The translations under genes were made by a program, and so were the position numbers. A stretch of 64,000 nucleotides of DNA, taken from assembly GCA_964016885.1 (NCBI GenBank), contig OZ024759.1, forward strand, positions 2,059,001-2,123,000, written 5' to 3'. Below, piece by piece: positions 15,956 to 31,160 of the stretch. The stretch's first letter is position 1; every line of letters starts with the position of its first letter. The notes under the pieces are model-generated. The model made no database searches. It was not told the origin of the DNA and saw nothing but the letters and a program-made list of their open reading frames with translations. The DNA is from Eledone cirrhosa. Lineage: Eukaryota; Mollusca; Cephalopoda; Octopoda; Eledonidae.

Positions 15956-18900
15956 GAAGTCTATATTAGTAACATGACAAAGTCTATATTAGTAACATGA
16001 CAAAGTCTATATTAGTAAAATGACAAAGTCTATATTAGTAACATGACAAAGTCTTTATTAGTAACATGACACAGTCTATATTAGTAACATGACACAGTCT
16101 ATATTAGTAACATGACAAAGTCTATATTAGTAACATGACACAGTCTATATTAGTAACATGACACAGTCTATATTAGTAACATGACACAGTCTATATTAGT
16201 AACATGACAAAGTCTATATTAGTAACATGACAATGTCTATATTAGTAGCATGACAAAGTCTGTATTAGTAACATGACAAAGTCTATATTAGTAACATGAC
16301 AAAGTCTGTATTAGTAACATGACAAAGTCTATATTAGTAACATGACACAGTCTATATTAGTAACATGACAAAGTCTATATTAGTAGCATGACAAAGTCTA
16401 TATTAGTAACATGACAAAGTCTATATTAGTAACATGACAAAGTCTATATTAGTAACATGACAAAGTCTATATTAGTAACATGACAAAGTCTATATTAGTA
16501 ACATGACAAAGTCTATATTAGTAACATGACACAGTCTATATTAGTAACATGACAGTCTATATTAGTAACATGACAGTCTACATTAGTAACATGACACAGT
16601 CTATATTAGTAACAAGACAAAGTCGATATTAGTAACATGACAATGTCTATATTAGTAACATGACAAAGTCTATATTAGTAACATGACAGTCTATATTACT
16701 AACATGACACAGTCTATATTAGTAACATGACACAGTCTATATTAGTAACATGACAAAGTCTATATTAGTAACATGACAAAGTCTATATTAGTAACATGAC
16801 AAAGTCTATATTAGTAACATGACACAGTCTATATTAGTAACATGACACAGTCTATATTAGTAGCATGACACAGTCCATATTAGTAACATGATACAGTCTA
16901 TATTAGTAACATGACAAAGTCTATATTAGTAACATGACAAAGTCTATATTAGTAAAATGACAAAGTCTATATTAGTAACATGACAAAGTCTTTATTAGTA
17001 ACATGACACAGTCTATATTAGTAACATGACACAGTCTATATTAGTAACATGACAAAGTCTATATTAGTAACATGACAAAGTCTATATTAGTAACATGACA
17101 AAGTCCATATTAGTAACATGACAAAGTCTATATTAGTAACATGACACAGTCTATATTAGTAACATGACACAGTCTAGATTAGTAACATGACACAGTCTAT
17201 ATTAGTAACATGAGACAGTCTATATTAGTAGCATGACAAAGTCTATATTAGTAACATGACACAGTCTACATTAGTAACATGACAAAGTCTATATTAGTAA
17301 CATGACACAGTCTATATTAGTAACATGAGACAGTCTATATTAGTAACATGACACAGTCTATATTAATAACATGACACAGTCTATATTAGTAACATGACAA
17401 AGTCTATATTAGTAACATGACAAAGTCTATATTAGTAACATGACAAAGTCTATATTAGTAACATGACAAAGTCTATATTAGTAACATGACACAGTCTATG
17501 TTAGCAACATGACAAAGTCTATATTAGTAACATGACACAGTCTATATTAGTAACATGACACAGTCTATATTAGTAACATGACACAGTCTATATTATTAAC
17601 ATGACAAAGTCTATATTAGTAACATGACAAAGTCTATATTAGTAACATGAGACAGTCTATATTAGTAACATGACTAAGTCTATATTAGTAACATGACACA
17701 GTCTATATTAGTAACATGACACAGTCTATATTAGTAACATGACAAAGTCTATATTAGTTACATGACAAAGTCTATATTAGTAACATGACAAAGTATATAT
17801 TAGTAACATGACACAGTCTATATTAGTAACATGACGAAGTCTATATTAGTAACATGACACAGTCTATATTAGTAACATGACACAGTCTATATTAGTAACA
17901 TGAAAAAGTCTATATTAGTAACATGACAAAGTATATATTAGTAACATGACAAAGTCTATATTAGTAACATGACAAAGTCTATATTAGTAGCATGACACAG
18001 TCTATATTAGCAACATGACAAAGTCTATATTAGTAACATGACACAGTCTATATTAGTAACATGACACAGTCTATATTAGTAACATGACACAGTCTATATT
18101 AGTAACATGACAAAGTCTACATTAGTAACATGACAAAGTCTATATTAGTAACATGACAAGGTCTATATTAGCAACATGACACAGGCTATATTAGTAGCAT
18201 GACACAGTCTATATTAGTAACATGATACAGTCTATATTAGTAACATGACAAAGTCTATATTAGTAACATGACAAAGTCTATATTAGTAAAATGACAAAGT
18301 CTATATTAGTAACATGACAAAGTCTTTATTAGTAACATGACACAGTCTATATTAGTAACATGACAGTCTATATTAGTAACATGACAAAGTCTATATTAGT
18401 AGCATGACAAAGTCTATATTAGTAACATGACAAAGTCTATATTAGTAACATGACACAGTCTATATTAGTAACATGACAAAGTCTATATTAGTTACATGAC
18501 AAAGTCGATATTAGTAACATGACACAGTCTATATTAGTAACATGACGAAGTCTATATTAGTAACATGACACAGTCTATATTAGTAACATGACACAGTCTA
18601 TATTAGTAACATGACACAGTCTATATTAGTAACATGACAAAGTCTACATTAGTAACATGACAAAGTCTATATTAGTAACATGACACAGTCTATATTAGTA
18701 GCATGACACAGTCTATATTAGTAGCATGACACAGTCTATATTAGTAACATGATACAGTCTATATTAGTAACATGACAAAGTCTATATTAGTAACATGACA
18801 AAGTCTATATTAGTAAAATGACAAAGTCTATATTAGTAACATGACAAAGTCTTTATTAGTAACATGACAAAGTCTATATTAGTAAAATGACAAAGTCTAT

Positions 18901-20210
18901 ATTAGTAACATGACAAAGTCTTTATTAGTAACATGACACAGTCTATATTAGTAACATGACACAGTCTATATTAGTAACATGACAAAGTCTATATTAGTAA
19001 CATGACACAGTCTATATTAGTAACATGACACAGTCTATATTAGTAACATGACACAGTCTATATTATTAACATGACAAAGTCTATATTAGTAACATGACAC
19101 AGTCTATATTAGTAACATGAGACAGTCTATATTAGTAACATGACTAAGTCTATATTAGTAACATGACACAGTCTATATTAGTAACATGACACAGTCTATA
19201 TTAGTAACATGACAAAGTCTATATTAGTTACATGACAAAGTCTATATTAGTAACATGACAAAGTCTATATTAGTAACATGACACAGTCTATATTAGTAAC
19301 ATGACGAAGTCTATATTAGTAACATGACACAGTCTATATTAGTAACATGACACAGTCTATATTAGTAACATGAAAAAGTCTATATTAGTAACATGACAAA
19401 GTCTATATTAGTAACATGACAAAGTCTATATTAGTAACATGACAAAGTCTATATTAGTAGCATGACACAGTCTATATTAGCAACATGACAAAGTCTATAT
19501 TAGTAACATGACACAGTCTATATTAGTAACATGACACAGTCTATATTAGTAACATGACACAGTCTATATTAGTAACATGACAAAGTCTACATTAGTAACA
19601 TGACAAAGTCTATATTAGTAACATGACAAGGTCTATATTAGTAACATGACACAGTCTATATTAGTAGCATGACACAGTCTATATTAGTAACATGATACAG
19701 TCTATATTAGTAACATGACAAAGTCTATATTAGTAACATGACACAGTCTATATTAGTAACATGACAGTCTATATTAGTAACATGACAGTCTACATTAGTA
19801 ACATGACACAGTCTATATTAGTAACATGACAAAGTCGATATTAGTAACATGACAATGTCTATATTAGTAACATGACAAAGTCTATATTAGTAACATGACA
19901 CAGTCTATATTACTAACATGACACAGTCTATATTAGTAACATGACAAAGTCTATATTAGTAACATGACAAAGTCTATATTAGTAACATGACAAAGTCTAT
20001 ATTAGTAACATGACAAAGTCTATATTAGTTACATGACAAAGTCGATATTAGTAACATGACACAGTCTATATTAGTAACATGACGAAGTCTATATTAGTAA
20101 CATGACACAGTCTATATTAGTAACATGACACAGTCTATATTAGTAACATGAAAAAGTCTATATTAGTAACATGACAAAGTCTATATTAGTAACATGACAA
20201 AGTCTATATT
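15956..20210 (+). repeat. 4.86-kb duplication, copy 2
   Basis: This partner of the preceding segment carries the shared rare markers at 16229, 16614, 17173, 18183 and 18544. Just after GACGAAG at 18544 the copy runs two ACACA types straight into the ACACA and CTACATT monomers, skipping the GAAAAAG, TAGCATG and TTAGCAAC monomers seen at 13,750-13,860. The loss is 184 bp, exactly eight monomers. The downstream part (18,660-20,210) then matches 13,980-15,530 at 4,680 bp. Two TAGCATG monomers stand back to back near 18,690-18,725, unlike copy 1. The second 1,160-bp core spans 18,751-19,911. Confidence 0.83.
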
Positions 20211-23064
20211 AGTAACATGACAAAGTCTATATTAGTAGCATGACACAGTCTATATTAGCAACATGACAAAGTCTATATTAGTAACATGACACAGTCTATA
20301 TTAGTAACATGACACAGTCTATATTAGTAACATGACACAGTCTATATTAGTAACATGACAAAGTCTACATTAGTAACATGACAAAGTCTATATTAGTAAC
20401 ATGACAAGGTCTGTATTAGTAACATGACACAGTCTATATTAGTAGCATGACACAGTCTATATTAGTAACATGATGCAGTCTATATTAGTAACATGACAAA
20501 GTCTATATTAGTAACATGACAAAGTCTATATTAGTAAAATGACAAAGTCTATATTAGTAACATGACAAAGTCTTTATTAGTAACATGACAAAGTCTATAT
20601 TAGTAAAATGACAAAGTCTATATTAGTAACATGACAAAGTCTTTATTAGTAACATGACACAGTCTATATTAGTAACATGACACAGTCTATATTAGTAACA
20701 TGACAAAGTCTATATTAGTAACATGACACAGTCTATATTAGTAACATGACACAGTCTATATTAGTAACATGACACAGTCTATATTATTAACATGACAAAG
20801 TCTATATTAGTAACATGACACAGTCTATATTAGTAACATGAGACAGTCTATATTAGTAACATGACTAAGTCTATATTAGTAACATGACACAGTCTATATT
20901 AGTAACATGACACAGTCTATATTAGTAACATGACAAAGTCTATATTAGTTACATGACAAAGTCTATATTAGTAACATGACAAAGTCTATATTAGTAACAT
21001 GACACAGTCTATATTAGTAACATGACGAAGTCTATATTAGTAACATGACACAGTCTATATTAGTAACATGACACAGTCTATATTAGTAACATGAAAAAGT
21101 CTATATTAGTAACATGACAAAGTCTATATTAGTAACATGACAAAGTCTATATTAGTAACATGACAAAGTCTATATTAGTAGCATGACACAGTCTATATTA
21201 GCAACATGACAAAGTCTATATTAGTAACATGACACAGTCTATATTAGTAACATGACACAGTCTATATTAGTAACATGACACAGTCTATATTAGTAACATG
21301 ACAAAGTCTACATTAGTAACATGACAAAGTCTATATTAGTAACATGACAAGGTCTATATTAGTAACATGACACAGTCTATATTAGTAGCATGACACAGTC
21401 TATATTAGTAACATGATACAGTCTATATTAGTAACATGACAAAGTCTATATTAGTAACATGACACAGTCTATATTAGTAACATGACAGTCTATATTAGTA
21501 ACATGACAGTCTACATTAGTAACATGACACAGTCTATATTAGTAACATGACAAAGTCGATATTAGTAACATGACAATGTATATATTAGTAACATGACAAA
21601 GTCTATATTAGTAACATGACACAGTCTATATTACTAACATGACACAGTCTATATTAGTAACATGACAAAGTCTATATTAGTAACATGACAAAGTCTATAT
21701 TAGTAACATGACAAAGTCTATATTAGTAACATGACACAGTCTATATTAGTAACATGACACAGTTTATATTTGTAGCATGACACAGTCTATATTAGTAACA
21801 TGATACAGTCTATATTAGTAACATGACAAAGTATATATTAGTAATATGACAAAGTCTATATTAGTAAAATGACAAAGTCTATATTAGTAGCATGACAAAG
21901 TCTTTATTAGTAACATGACACAGTCTATATTAGTAACATGACACAGTCTATATTAGTAACATGACAAAGTCTATATTAGTAACATGACAAAGTCTATATT
22001 AGTAACATGACACAGTCTATATTAGTAACATGACACAGTCTATATTAGTAACATGACAAAGTCTATATTAGTAACATGACAAAGTCTATATTAGTAACAT
22101 GACACAGTCTATATTAGTAACATGACACAGTCTATATTAGTAACATGAGACAGTCTATATTAGTAGCATGACAAAGTCTATATTAGTAACATGACAGAGT
22201 CTACATTAGTAACATGACAAAGTCTATATTAGTAACATGACACAGTCTATATTAGTAACATGAGACAGTCTATATTAGTAACATGACAAAGTCTATATTA
22301 GTAACATGACACAGTCTATATTAGTAACATGACACAGTCTATATTAGTAACATGACAAAGTCTATATTAGTAACATGACAAAGTCTATATTAGTAACATG
22401 ACAAAGTCTATATTAGTAGCATGACACAGTCTATGTTAGCAACATGACAAAGTCTATATTAGTAACATGACACAGTCTATATTAGTAACATGACACAGTC
22501 TATATTAGTAACATGACACAGTCTATATTATTAACATGACAAAGTCTATATTAGTAACATGACACAGTCTATATTAGTAACATGAGACAGTCTATATTAG
22601 TAACATGACACAGTCTATATTAGTAACATGACACAGTCTATATTAGTAACATGACAAAGTCTATATTAGTTACATGACAAAGTCTATATTAGTAACATGA
22701 CAAAGTCTATATTAGTAACATGACACAGTCTATATTAGTAACATGACGAAGTCTATATTAGTAACATGACACAGTCTATATTAGTAACATGACACAGTCT
22801 ATATTAGTAACATGAAAAAGTCTATATTAGTAACATGACAAAGTATATATTAGTAACATGACAAAGTCTATATTAGTAACATGACAAAGTCTATATTAGT
22901 AGCATGACACAGTCTATATTAGCAACATGACAAAGTCTATATTAGTAACATGACACAGTCTATATTAGTAACATGACACAGTCTATATTAGTAACATGAC
23001 ACAGTCTATATTAGTAACATGACAAAGTCTACATTAGTAACATGACAAAGTCTATATTAGTAAC
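20211..23064 (+). repeat. 1,721-bp lag segment
   Basis: The 5' half repeats 18.7-20.0 kb at a lag of 1,721 bp (75 x 23 minus 4): GACGAAG 19303/21024, TTATTAAC 19063/20784, TTACTAAC 19911/21632. The GATACAG marker here is altered to GATGCAG at 20472, a private change, and GTATATATT near 21567 is another. The match ends near 21,720. The remainder (21,720-23,064) is a mosaic: a TAATATG/TAAAATG/TAGCATG cassette near 21.85 kb, GAGACAG, CTATGTTAG near 22434, TTATTAAC near 22530 and GACGAAG near 22745. It ends at an ACAAGG monomer where the next HOR begins. Confidence 0.8.
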
Positions 23065-26000
23065 ATGACAAGGTCTATATTAGTAACATGACACAGTCTA
23101 TATTAGTAGCATGACACAGTCTATATTAGTAACATGATACAGTCTATATTAGTAACATGACAAAGTCTATATTAGTAACATGACAAAGTCCATATTAGTA
23201 AAATGACAAAGTCTATATTAGTAACATGACAAAGTCTTTATTAGTAACATGACACAGTCTATATTAGTAACATGACACAGTCTATATTAGTAACATGACA
23301 AAGTCTATATTAGTAGCATGACAAAGTCTATATTAGTAACATGACAAAGTCTATATTAGTAACATGACACAGTCTATATTAGTAACATGACAAAGTCTAT
23401 ATTAGTTACATGACAAAGTCTATATTAGTAACATGACACAGTCTATATTAGTAACATGACGAAGTCTATATTAGTAACATGACACAGTCTATATTAGTAA
23501 CATGACACAGTCTATATTAGTAACATGAAAAAGTCTATATTAGTAACATGACAAAGTCTATATTAGTAACATGACAAAGTCTATATTAGTAACATGACAA
23601 AGTCTATATTAGTAGCATGACACAGTCTATATTAGCAACATGACAAAGTCTATATTAGTAACATGACACAGTCTATATTAGTAACATGACACAGTCTATA
23701 TTAGTAACATGACACAGTCTATATTAGTAACATGACAAAGTCTACATTAGTAACATGACAAAGTCTATATTAGTAACATGACAAGGTCTGTATTAGTAAC
23801 ATGACACAGTCTATATTAGTAGCATGACACAGTCTATATTAGTAACATGATACAGTCTATATTAGTAACATGACAAAGTCTATATTAGTAACATGACAAA
23901 GTCTATATTAGTAAAATGACAAAGTCTATATTAGTAACATGACAAAGTCTTTATTAGTAACATGACAAAGTCTATATTAGTAAAATGACAAAGTCTATAT
24001 TAGTAACATGACAAAGTCTTTATTAGTAACATGACACAGTCTATATTAGTAACATGACACAGTCTATATTAGTAACATGACAAAGTCTATATTAGTAACA
24101 TGACACAGTCTATATTAGTAACATGACACAGTCTATATTAGTAACATGACACAGTCTATATTATTAACATGACAAAGTCTATATTAGTAACATGACACAG
24201 TCTATATTAGTAACATGAGACAGTCTATATTAGTAACATGACTAAGTCTATATTAGTAATATGACACAGTCTATATTAGTAACATGACACAGTCTATATT
24301 AGTAACATGACAAAGTCTATATTAGTTACATGACAAAGTCTATATTAGTAACATGACAAAGTCTATATTAGTAACATGACACAGTCTATATTAGTAACAT
24401 GACGAAGTCTATATTAGTAACATGACACAGTCTATATTAGTAACATGACACAGTCTATATTAGTAACATGAAAAAGTCTATATTAGTAACATGACAAAGT
24501 CTATATTAGTAACATGACAAAGTCTATATTAGTAACATGACAAAGTCTATATTAGTAGCATGACACAGTCTATATTAGCCACATGACAAAGTCTATATTA
24601 GTAACATGACACAGTCTATATTAGTAACATGACACAGTCTATATTAGTAACATGACACAGTCTATATTAGTAACATGACAAAGTCTACATTAGTAACATG
24701 ACAAAGTCTATATTAGTAACATGACAAGGTCTATATTAGTAACATGACACAGTCTATATTAGTAGCATGACACAGTCTATATTAGTAACATGATACAGTC
24801 TATATTAGTAACATGACAAAGTCTATATTAGTAACATGACACAGTCTATATTAGTAACATGACAGTCTATATTAGTAACATGACAGTCTACATTAGTAAC
24901 ATGACACAGTCTATATTAGTAACATGACAAAGTCGATATTAGTAACATGACAATGTCTATATTAGTAACATGACAAAGTCTATATTAGTAACATGACACA
25001 GTCTATATTACTAACATGACACAGTCTATATTAGTAACATGACAATGTCTATATTAGTAACATGACAAAGTCTATATTAGTAACATGACAAAGTCTATAT
25101 TAGTAACATGACACAGTCTATATTAGTAACATGACACAGTCTATATTAGTAGCATGACACAGTCTATATTAGTAACATGATACAGTCTATATTAGTAACA
25201 TGACAAAGTCTATATTAGTAATATGACAAAGTCTATATTAGTAAAATGACAAAGTCTATATTAGTAGCATGACAAAGTCTTTATTAGTAACATGACACAG
25301 TCTATATTAGTAACATGACACAGTCTATATTAGTAACATGACAAAGTCTATATTAGTAACATGACAAAGTCTATATTAGTAACATGACACAGTCTATATT
25401 AGTAACATGACACAGTCTATATTAGTAACATGACAAAGTCTATATTAGTAACATGACAAAGTCTATATTAGTAACATGACACAGTCTATATTAGTAACAT
25501 GACACAGTCTATATTAGTAACATGAGACAGTCTATATTAGTAGCATGACAAAGTCTATATTAGTAACATGACAGTCTACATTAGTAACATGACAAAGTCT
25601 ATATTAGTAACATGACACAGTCTATATTAGTAACATGAGACAGTCTATATTAGTAACATGACAAAGTCTATATTAGTAACATGACACAGTCTATATTAGT
25701 AACATGACACAGTCTATATTAGTAACATGACAAAGTCTATATTAGTAACATGACAAAGTCTATATTAGTAACATGACAAAGTCTATATTAGTAACATGAC
25801 ACAGTCTATACTAGTAACATGACACAGTCTATATTAGTAACATGACAAAGTCTATATTAGTAACATGACAAAGTCTATATTAGTAACATGACACAGTCTA
25901 TATTAGTAACATGACACAGTCTATATTAGTAACATGACAAAGTCTATATTAGTTACATGACAAAGTCTATATTAGTAACATGACAAAGTCTATATTAGTA

Positions 26001-27237
26001 ACATGACACAGTCTATATTAGTAACATGACGAAGTCTATATTAGTAACATGACACAGTCTATATTAGTAACATGACACAGTCTATATTAGTAACATGAAA
26101 AAGTCTATATTAGTAACATGACACAGTCTATATTAGTAACATGACAAAGTCTACATTAGTAACATGACACAGTCTATATTAGTAACATGACAAGGTCTGT
26201 ATTAGTAACATGACACAGTCTATATTAGTAGCATGACACAGTCTATATTAGTAACATATACAGTCTATATTAGTAACATGACAAAGTCTATATTAGTAGC
26301 ATGACACAGTCTATATTAGTAATATGATACAGTCTATATTAGTAACATGACAAAGTCTATATTAGTAACATGACAAAGTCTATATTAGTAAAATGACAAA
26401 GTCTATATTAGTAACATGACAAAGTCTTTATTAGTAACATGACACAGTCTATATTAGTAACATGACACAGTCTATATTAGTAACATGACAAAGTCTATAT
26501 TAGTAGCATGACAAAGTCTATATTAGTAACATGACAAAGTCTATATTAGTAACATGACACAGTCTATATTAGTAACATGACAAAGTCTATATTAGTTACA
26601 TGACAAAGTCTATATTAGTAACATGACACAGTCTATATTAGTAACATGACAAAGTCTATATTAGTAACATGACACAGTCTATATTAGTAACATGACACAG
26701 TCTATATTAGTAACATGACACAGTCTATATTAGTAACATGACAAAGTCTATATTAGTAACATGACAATGTCTATATTAGTAGCATGACAAAGTCTGTATT
26801 AGTAACATGACAAAGTCTATATTAGTAACATGACAAAGTCTGTATTAGTAACATGACAAAGTCTATATTAGTAACATGACACAGTCTATATTAGTAACAT
26901 GACAAAGTCTATATTAGTAGCATGACAAAGTCTATATTAGTAACATGACAAAGTCTATATTAGTAACATGACAAAGTCTATATTAGTAACATGACAAAGT
27001 CTATATTAGTAACATGACAAAGTCTATATTAGTAACATGACAAAGTCTATATTAGTAACATGACACAGTCTATATTAGTAACATGACAGTCTATATTAGT
27101 AACATGACAGTCTACATTAGTAACATGACACAGTCCATATTAGTAACATGACAAAGTCGATATTAGTAACATGACAATGTCTATATTAGTAACATGACAA
27201 AGTCTATATTAGTAACATGACAGTCTATATTACTAAC
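23065..27237 (+). repeat. 4.17-kb HOR, copy 1
   Basis: This is the first of three tandem copies of a 182-monomer unit. ACAAGG 23071/27244, GATACAG 23136/27309, GACGAAG 23458/27631, GACTAAG 24240/28413 and TTAGCCAC 24578/28751 all lie 4,173 bp apart. The unit carries six 21-bp monomers. One monomer in this copy (near 26256, reading ACATATACAG) lacks a G that copies 2 and 3 keep, making a 22-bp monomer. TTAGCCAC and GACTAAG followed by TAATATG are substitutions found in all three copies. The third 1,160-bp core spans 23,849-25,009. The unit ends with a TTACTAAC monomer joined to the ACAAGG monomer of the next copy. Confidence 0.9.
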
Positions 27238-30200
27238 ATGACAAGGTCTATATTAGTAACATGACACAGTCTATATTAGTAGCATGACACAGTCTATATT
27301 AGTAACATGATACAGTCTATATTAGTAACATGACAAAGTCTATATTAGTAACATGACAAAGTCTATATTAGTAAAATGACAAAGTCTATATTAGTAACAT
27401 GACAAAGTCTTTATTAGTAACATGACACAGTCTATATTAGTAACATGACACAGTCTATATTAGTAACATGACAAAGTCTATATTAGTAGCATGACAAAGT
27501 CTATATTAGTAACATGACAAAGTCTATATTAGTAACATGACACAGTCTATATTAGTAACATGACAAAGTCTATATTAGTTACATGACAAAGTCTATATTA
27601 GTAACATGACACAGTCTATATTAGTAACATGACGAAGTCTATATTAGTAACATGACACAGTCTATATTAGTAACATGACACAGTCTATATTAGTAACATG
27701 AAAAAGTCTATATTAGTAACATGACAAAGTCTATATTAGTAACATGACAAAGTCTATATTAGTAACATGACAAAGTCTATATTAGTAGCATGACACAGTC
27801 TATATTAGCAACATGACAAAGTCTATATTAGTAACATGACACAGTCTATATTAGTAACATGACACAGTCTATATTAGTAACATGACACAGTCTATATTAG
27901 TAACATGACAAAGTCTACATTAGTAACATGACAAAGTCTATATTAGTAACATGACAAGGTCTGTATTAGTAACATGACACAGTCTATATTAGTAGCATGA
28001 CACAGTCTATATTAGTAACATGATACAGTCTATATTAGTAACATGACAAAGTCTATATTAGTAACATGACAAAGTCTATATTAGTAAAATGACAAAGTCT
28101 ATATTAGTAACATGACAAAGCCTTTATTAGTAACATGACAAAGTCTATATTAGTAAAATGACAAAGTCTATATTAGTAACATGACAAAGTCTTTATTAGT
28201 AACATGACACAGTCTATATTAGTAACATGACACAGTCTATATTAGTAACATGACAAAGTCTATATTAGTAACATGACACAGTCTATATTAGTAACATGAC
28301 ACAGTCTATATTAGTAACATGACACAGTCTATATTATTAACATGACAAAGTCTATATTAGTAACATGACACAGTCTATATTAGTAACATGAGACAGTCTA
28401 TATTAGTAACATGACTAAGTCTATATTAGTAATATGACACAGTCTATATTAGTAACATGACACAGTCTATATTAGTAACATGACAAAGTCTATATTAGTT
28501 ACATGACAAAGTCTATATTAGTAACATGACAAAGTCTATATTAGTAACATGACACAGTCTATATTAGTAACATGACGAAGTCTATATTAGTAACATGACA
28601 CAGTCTATATTAGTAACATGACACAGTCTATATTAGTAACATGAAAAAGTCTATATTAGTAACATGACAAAGTCTATATTAGTAACATGACAAAGTCTAT
28701 ATTAGTAACATGACAAAGTCTATATTAGTAGCATGACACAGTCTATATTAGCCACATGACAAAGTCTATATTAGTAACATGACACAGTCTATATTAGTAA
28801 CATGACACAGTCTATATTAGTAACATGACACAGTCTATATTAGTAACATGACAAAGTCTACATTAGTAACATGACAAAGTCTATATTAGTAACATGACAA
28901 GGTCTATATTAGTAACATGACACAGTCTATATTAGTAGCATGACACAGTCTATATTAGTAACATGATACAGTCTATATTAGTAACATGACAAAGTCTATA
29001 TTAGTAACATGACACAGTCTATATTAGTAACATGACAGTCTATATTAGTAACATGACAGTCTACATTAGTAACATGACACAGTCTATATTAGTAACATGA
29101 CAAAGTCGATATTAGTAACATGACAATGTCTATATTAGTAACATGACAAAGTCTATATTAGTAACATGACACAGTCTATATTACTAACATGACACAGTCT
29201 ATATTAGTAACATGACAATGTCTATATTAGTAACATGACAAAGTCTATATTAGTAACATGACAAAGTCTATATTAGTAACATGACACAGTCTATATTAGT
29301 AACATGACACAGTCTATATTAGTAGCATGACACAGTCTATATTAGTAACATGATACAGTCTATATTAGTAACATGACAAAGTCTATATTAGTAATATGAC
29401 AAAGTCTATATTAGTAAAATGACAAAGTCTATATTAGTAGCATGACAAAGTCTTTATTAGTAACATGACACAGTCTATATTAGTAACATGACACAGTCTA
29501 TATTAGTAACATGACAAAGTCTATATTAGTAACATGACAAAGTCTATATTAGTAACATGACACAGTCTATATTAGTAACATGACACAGTCTATATTAGTA
29601 ACATGACAAAGTCTATATTAGTAACATGACAAAGTCTATATTAGTAACATGACAAAGTCTATATTAGTAACATGACAAAGTCTATATTAGTAACATGACA
29701 AAGTCTATATTAGTAACATGACACAGTCTATACTAGTAACATGACACAGTCTATATTAGTAACATGACAAAGTCTATATTAGTAACATGACAAAGTCTAT
29801 ATTAGTAACATGACACAGTCTATATTAGTAACATGACACAGTCTATATTAGTAACATGACAAAGTCTATATTAGTTACATGACAAAGTCTATATTAGTAA
29901 CATGACAAAGTCTATATTAGTAACATGACACAGTCTATATTAGTAACATGACGAAGTCTATATTAGTAACATGACACAGTCTATATTAGTAACATGACAC
30001 AGTCTATATTAGTAACATGAAAAAGTCTATATTAGTAACATGACACAGTCTATATTAGTAACATGACAAAGTCTACATTAGTAACATGACACAGTCTATA
30101 TTAGTAACATGACAAGGTCTGTATTAGTAACATGACACAGTCTATATTAGTAGCATGACACAGTCTATATTAGTAACATGATACAGTCTATATTAGTAAC

Positions 30201-31160
30201 ATGACAAAGTCTATATTAGTAGCATGACACAGTCTATATTAGTAATATGATACAGTCTATATTAGTAACATGACAAAGTCTATATTAGTAACATGACAAA
30301 GTCTATATTAGTAAAATGACAAAGTCTATATTAGTAACATGACAAAGTCTTTATTAGTAACATGACACAGTCTATATTAGTAACATGACACAGTCTATAT
30401 TAGTAACATGACAAAGTCTATATTAGTAGCATGACAAAGTCTATATTAGTAACATGACAAAGTCTATATTAGTAACATGACACAGTCTATATTAGTAACA
30501 TGACAAAGTCTATATTAGTTACATGACAAAGTCTATATTAGTAACATGACACAGTCTATATTAGTAACATGACAAAGTCTATATTAGTAACATGACACAG
30601 TCTATATTAGTAACATGACACAGTCTATATTAGTAACATGACACAGTCTATATTAGTAACATGACAAAGTCTATATTAGTAACATGACAATGTCTATATT
30701 AGTAGCATGACAAAGTCTGTATTAGTAACATGACAAAGTCTATATTAGTAACATGACAAAGTCTGTATTAGTAACATGACAAAGTCTATATTAGTAACAT
30801 GACACAGTCTATATTAGTAACATGACAAAGTCTATATTAGTAGCATGACAAAGTCTATATTAGTAACATGACAAAGTCTATATTAGTAACATGACAAAGT
30901 CTATATTAGTAACATGACAAAGTCTATATTAGTAACATGACAAAGTCTATATTAGTAACATGACAAAGTCTATATTAGTAACATGACACAGTCTATATTA
31001 GTAACATGACAGTCTATATTAGTAACATGACAGTCTACATTAGTAACATGACACAGTCCATATTAGTAACATGACAAAGTCGATATTAGTAACATGACAA
31101 TGTCTATATTAGTAACATGACAAAGTCTATATTAGTAACATGACAGTCTATATTACTAAC
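27238..31160 (+). repeat. 4.17-kb HOR, copy 2, with a 251-bp deletion
   Basis: This copy measures 3,923 bp. It shares the markers of its neighbours but lacks one block near 29,660: copies 1 (about 25,525-25,775) and 3 (about 33,620-33,870) have a GAGACAG, TAGCATG and 21-bp CTACATT series that is absent here. The lag changes account for exactly 251 bp, which is eleven monomers including one 21-mer. A private GCCTTTATT substitution lies near 28120. The fourth 1,160-bp core spans 28,022-29,182. The copy again ends in TTACTAAC (about 31,154) followed by ACAAGG. Confidence 0.9.
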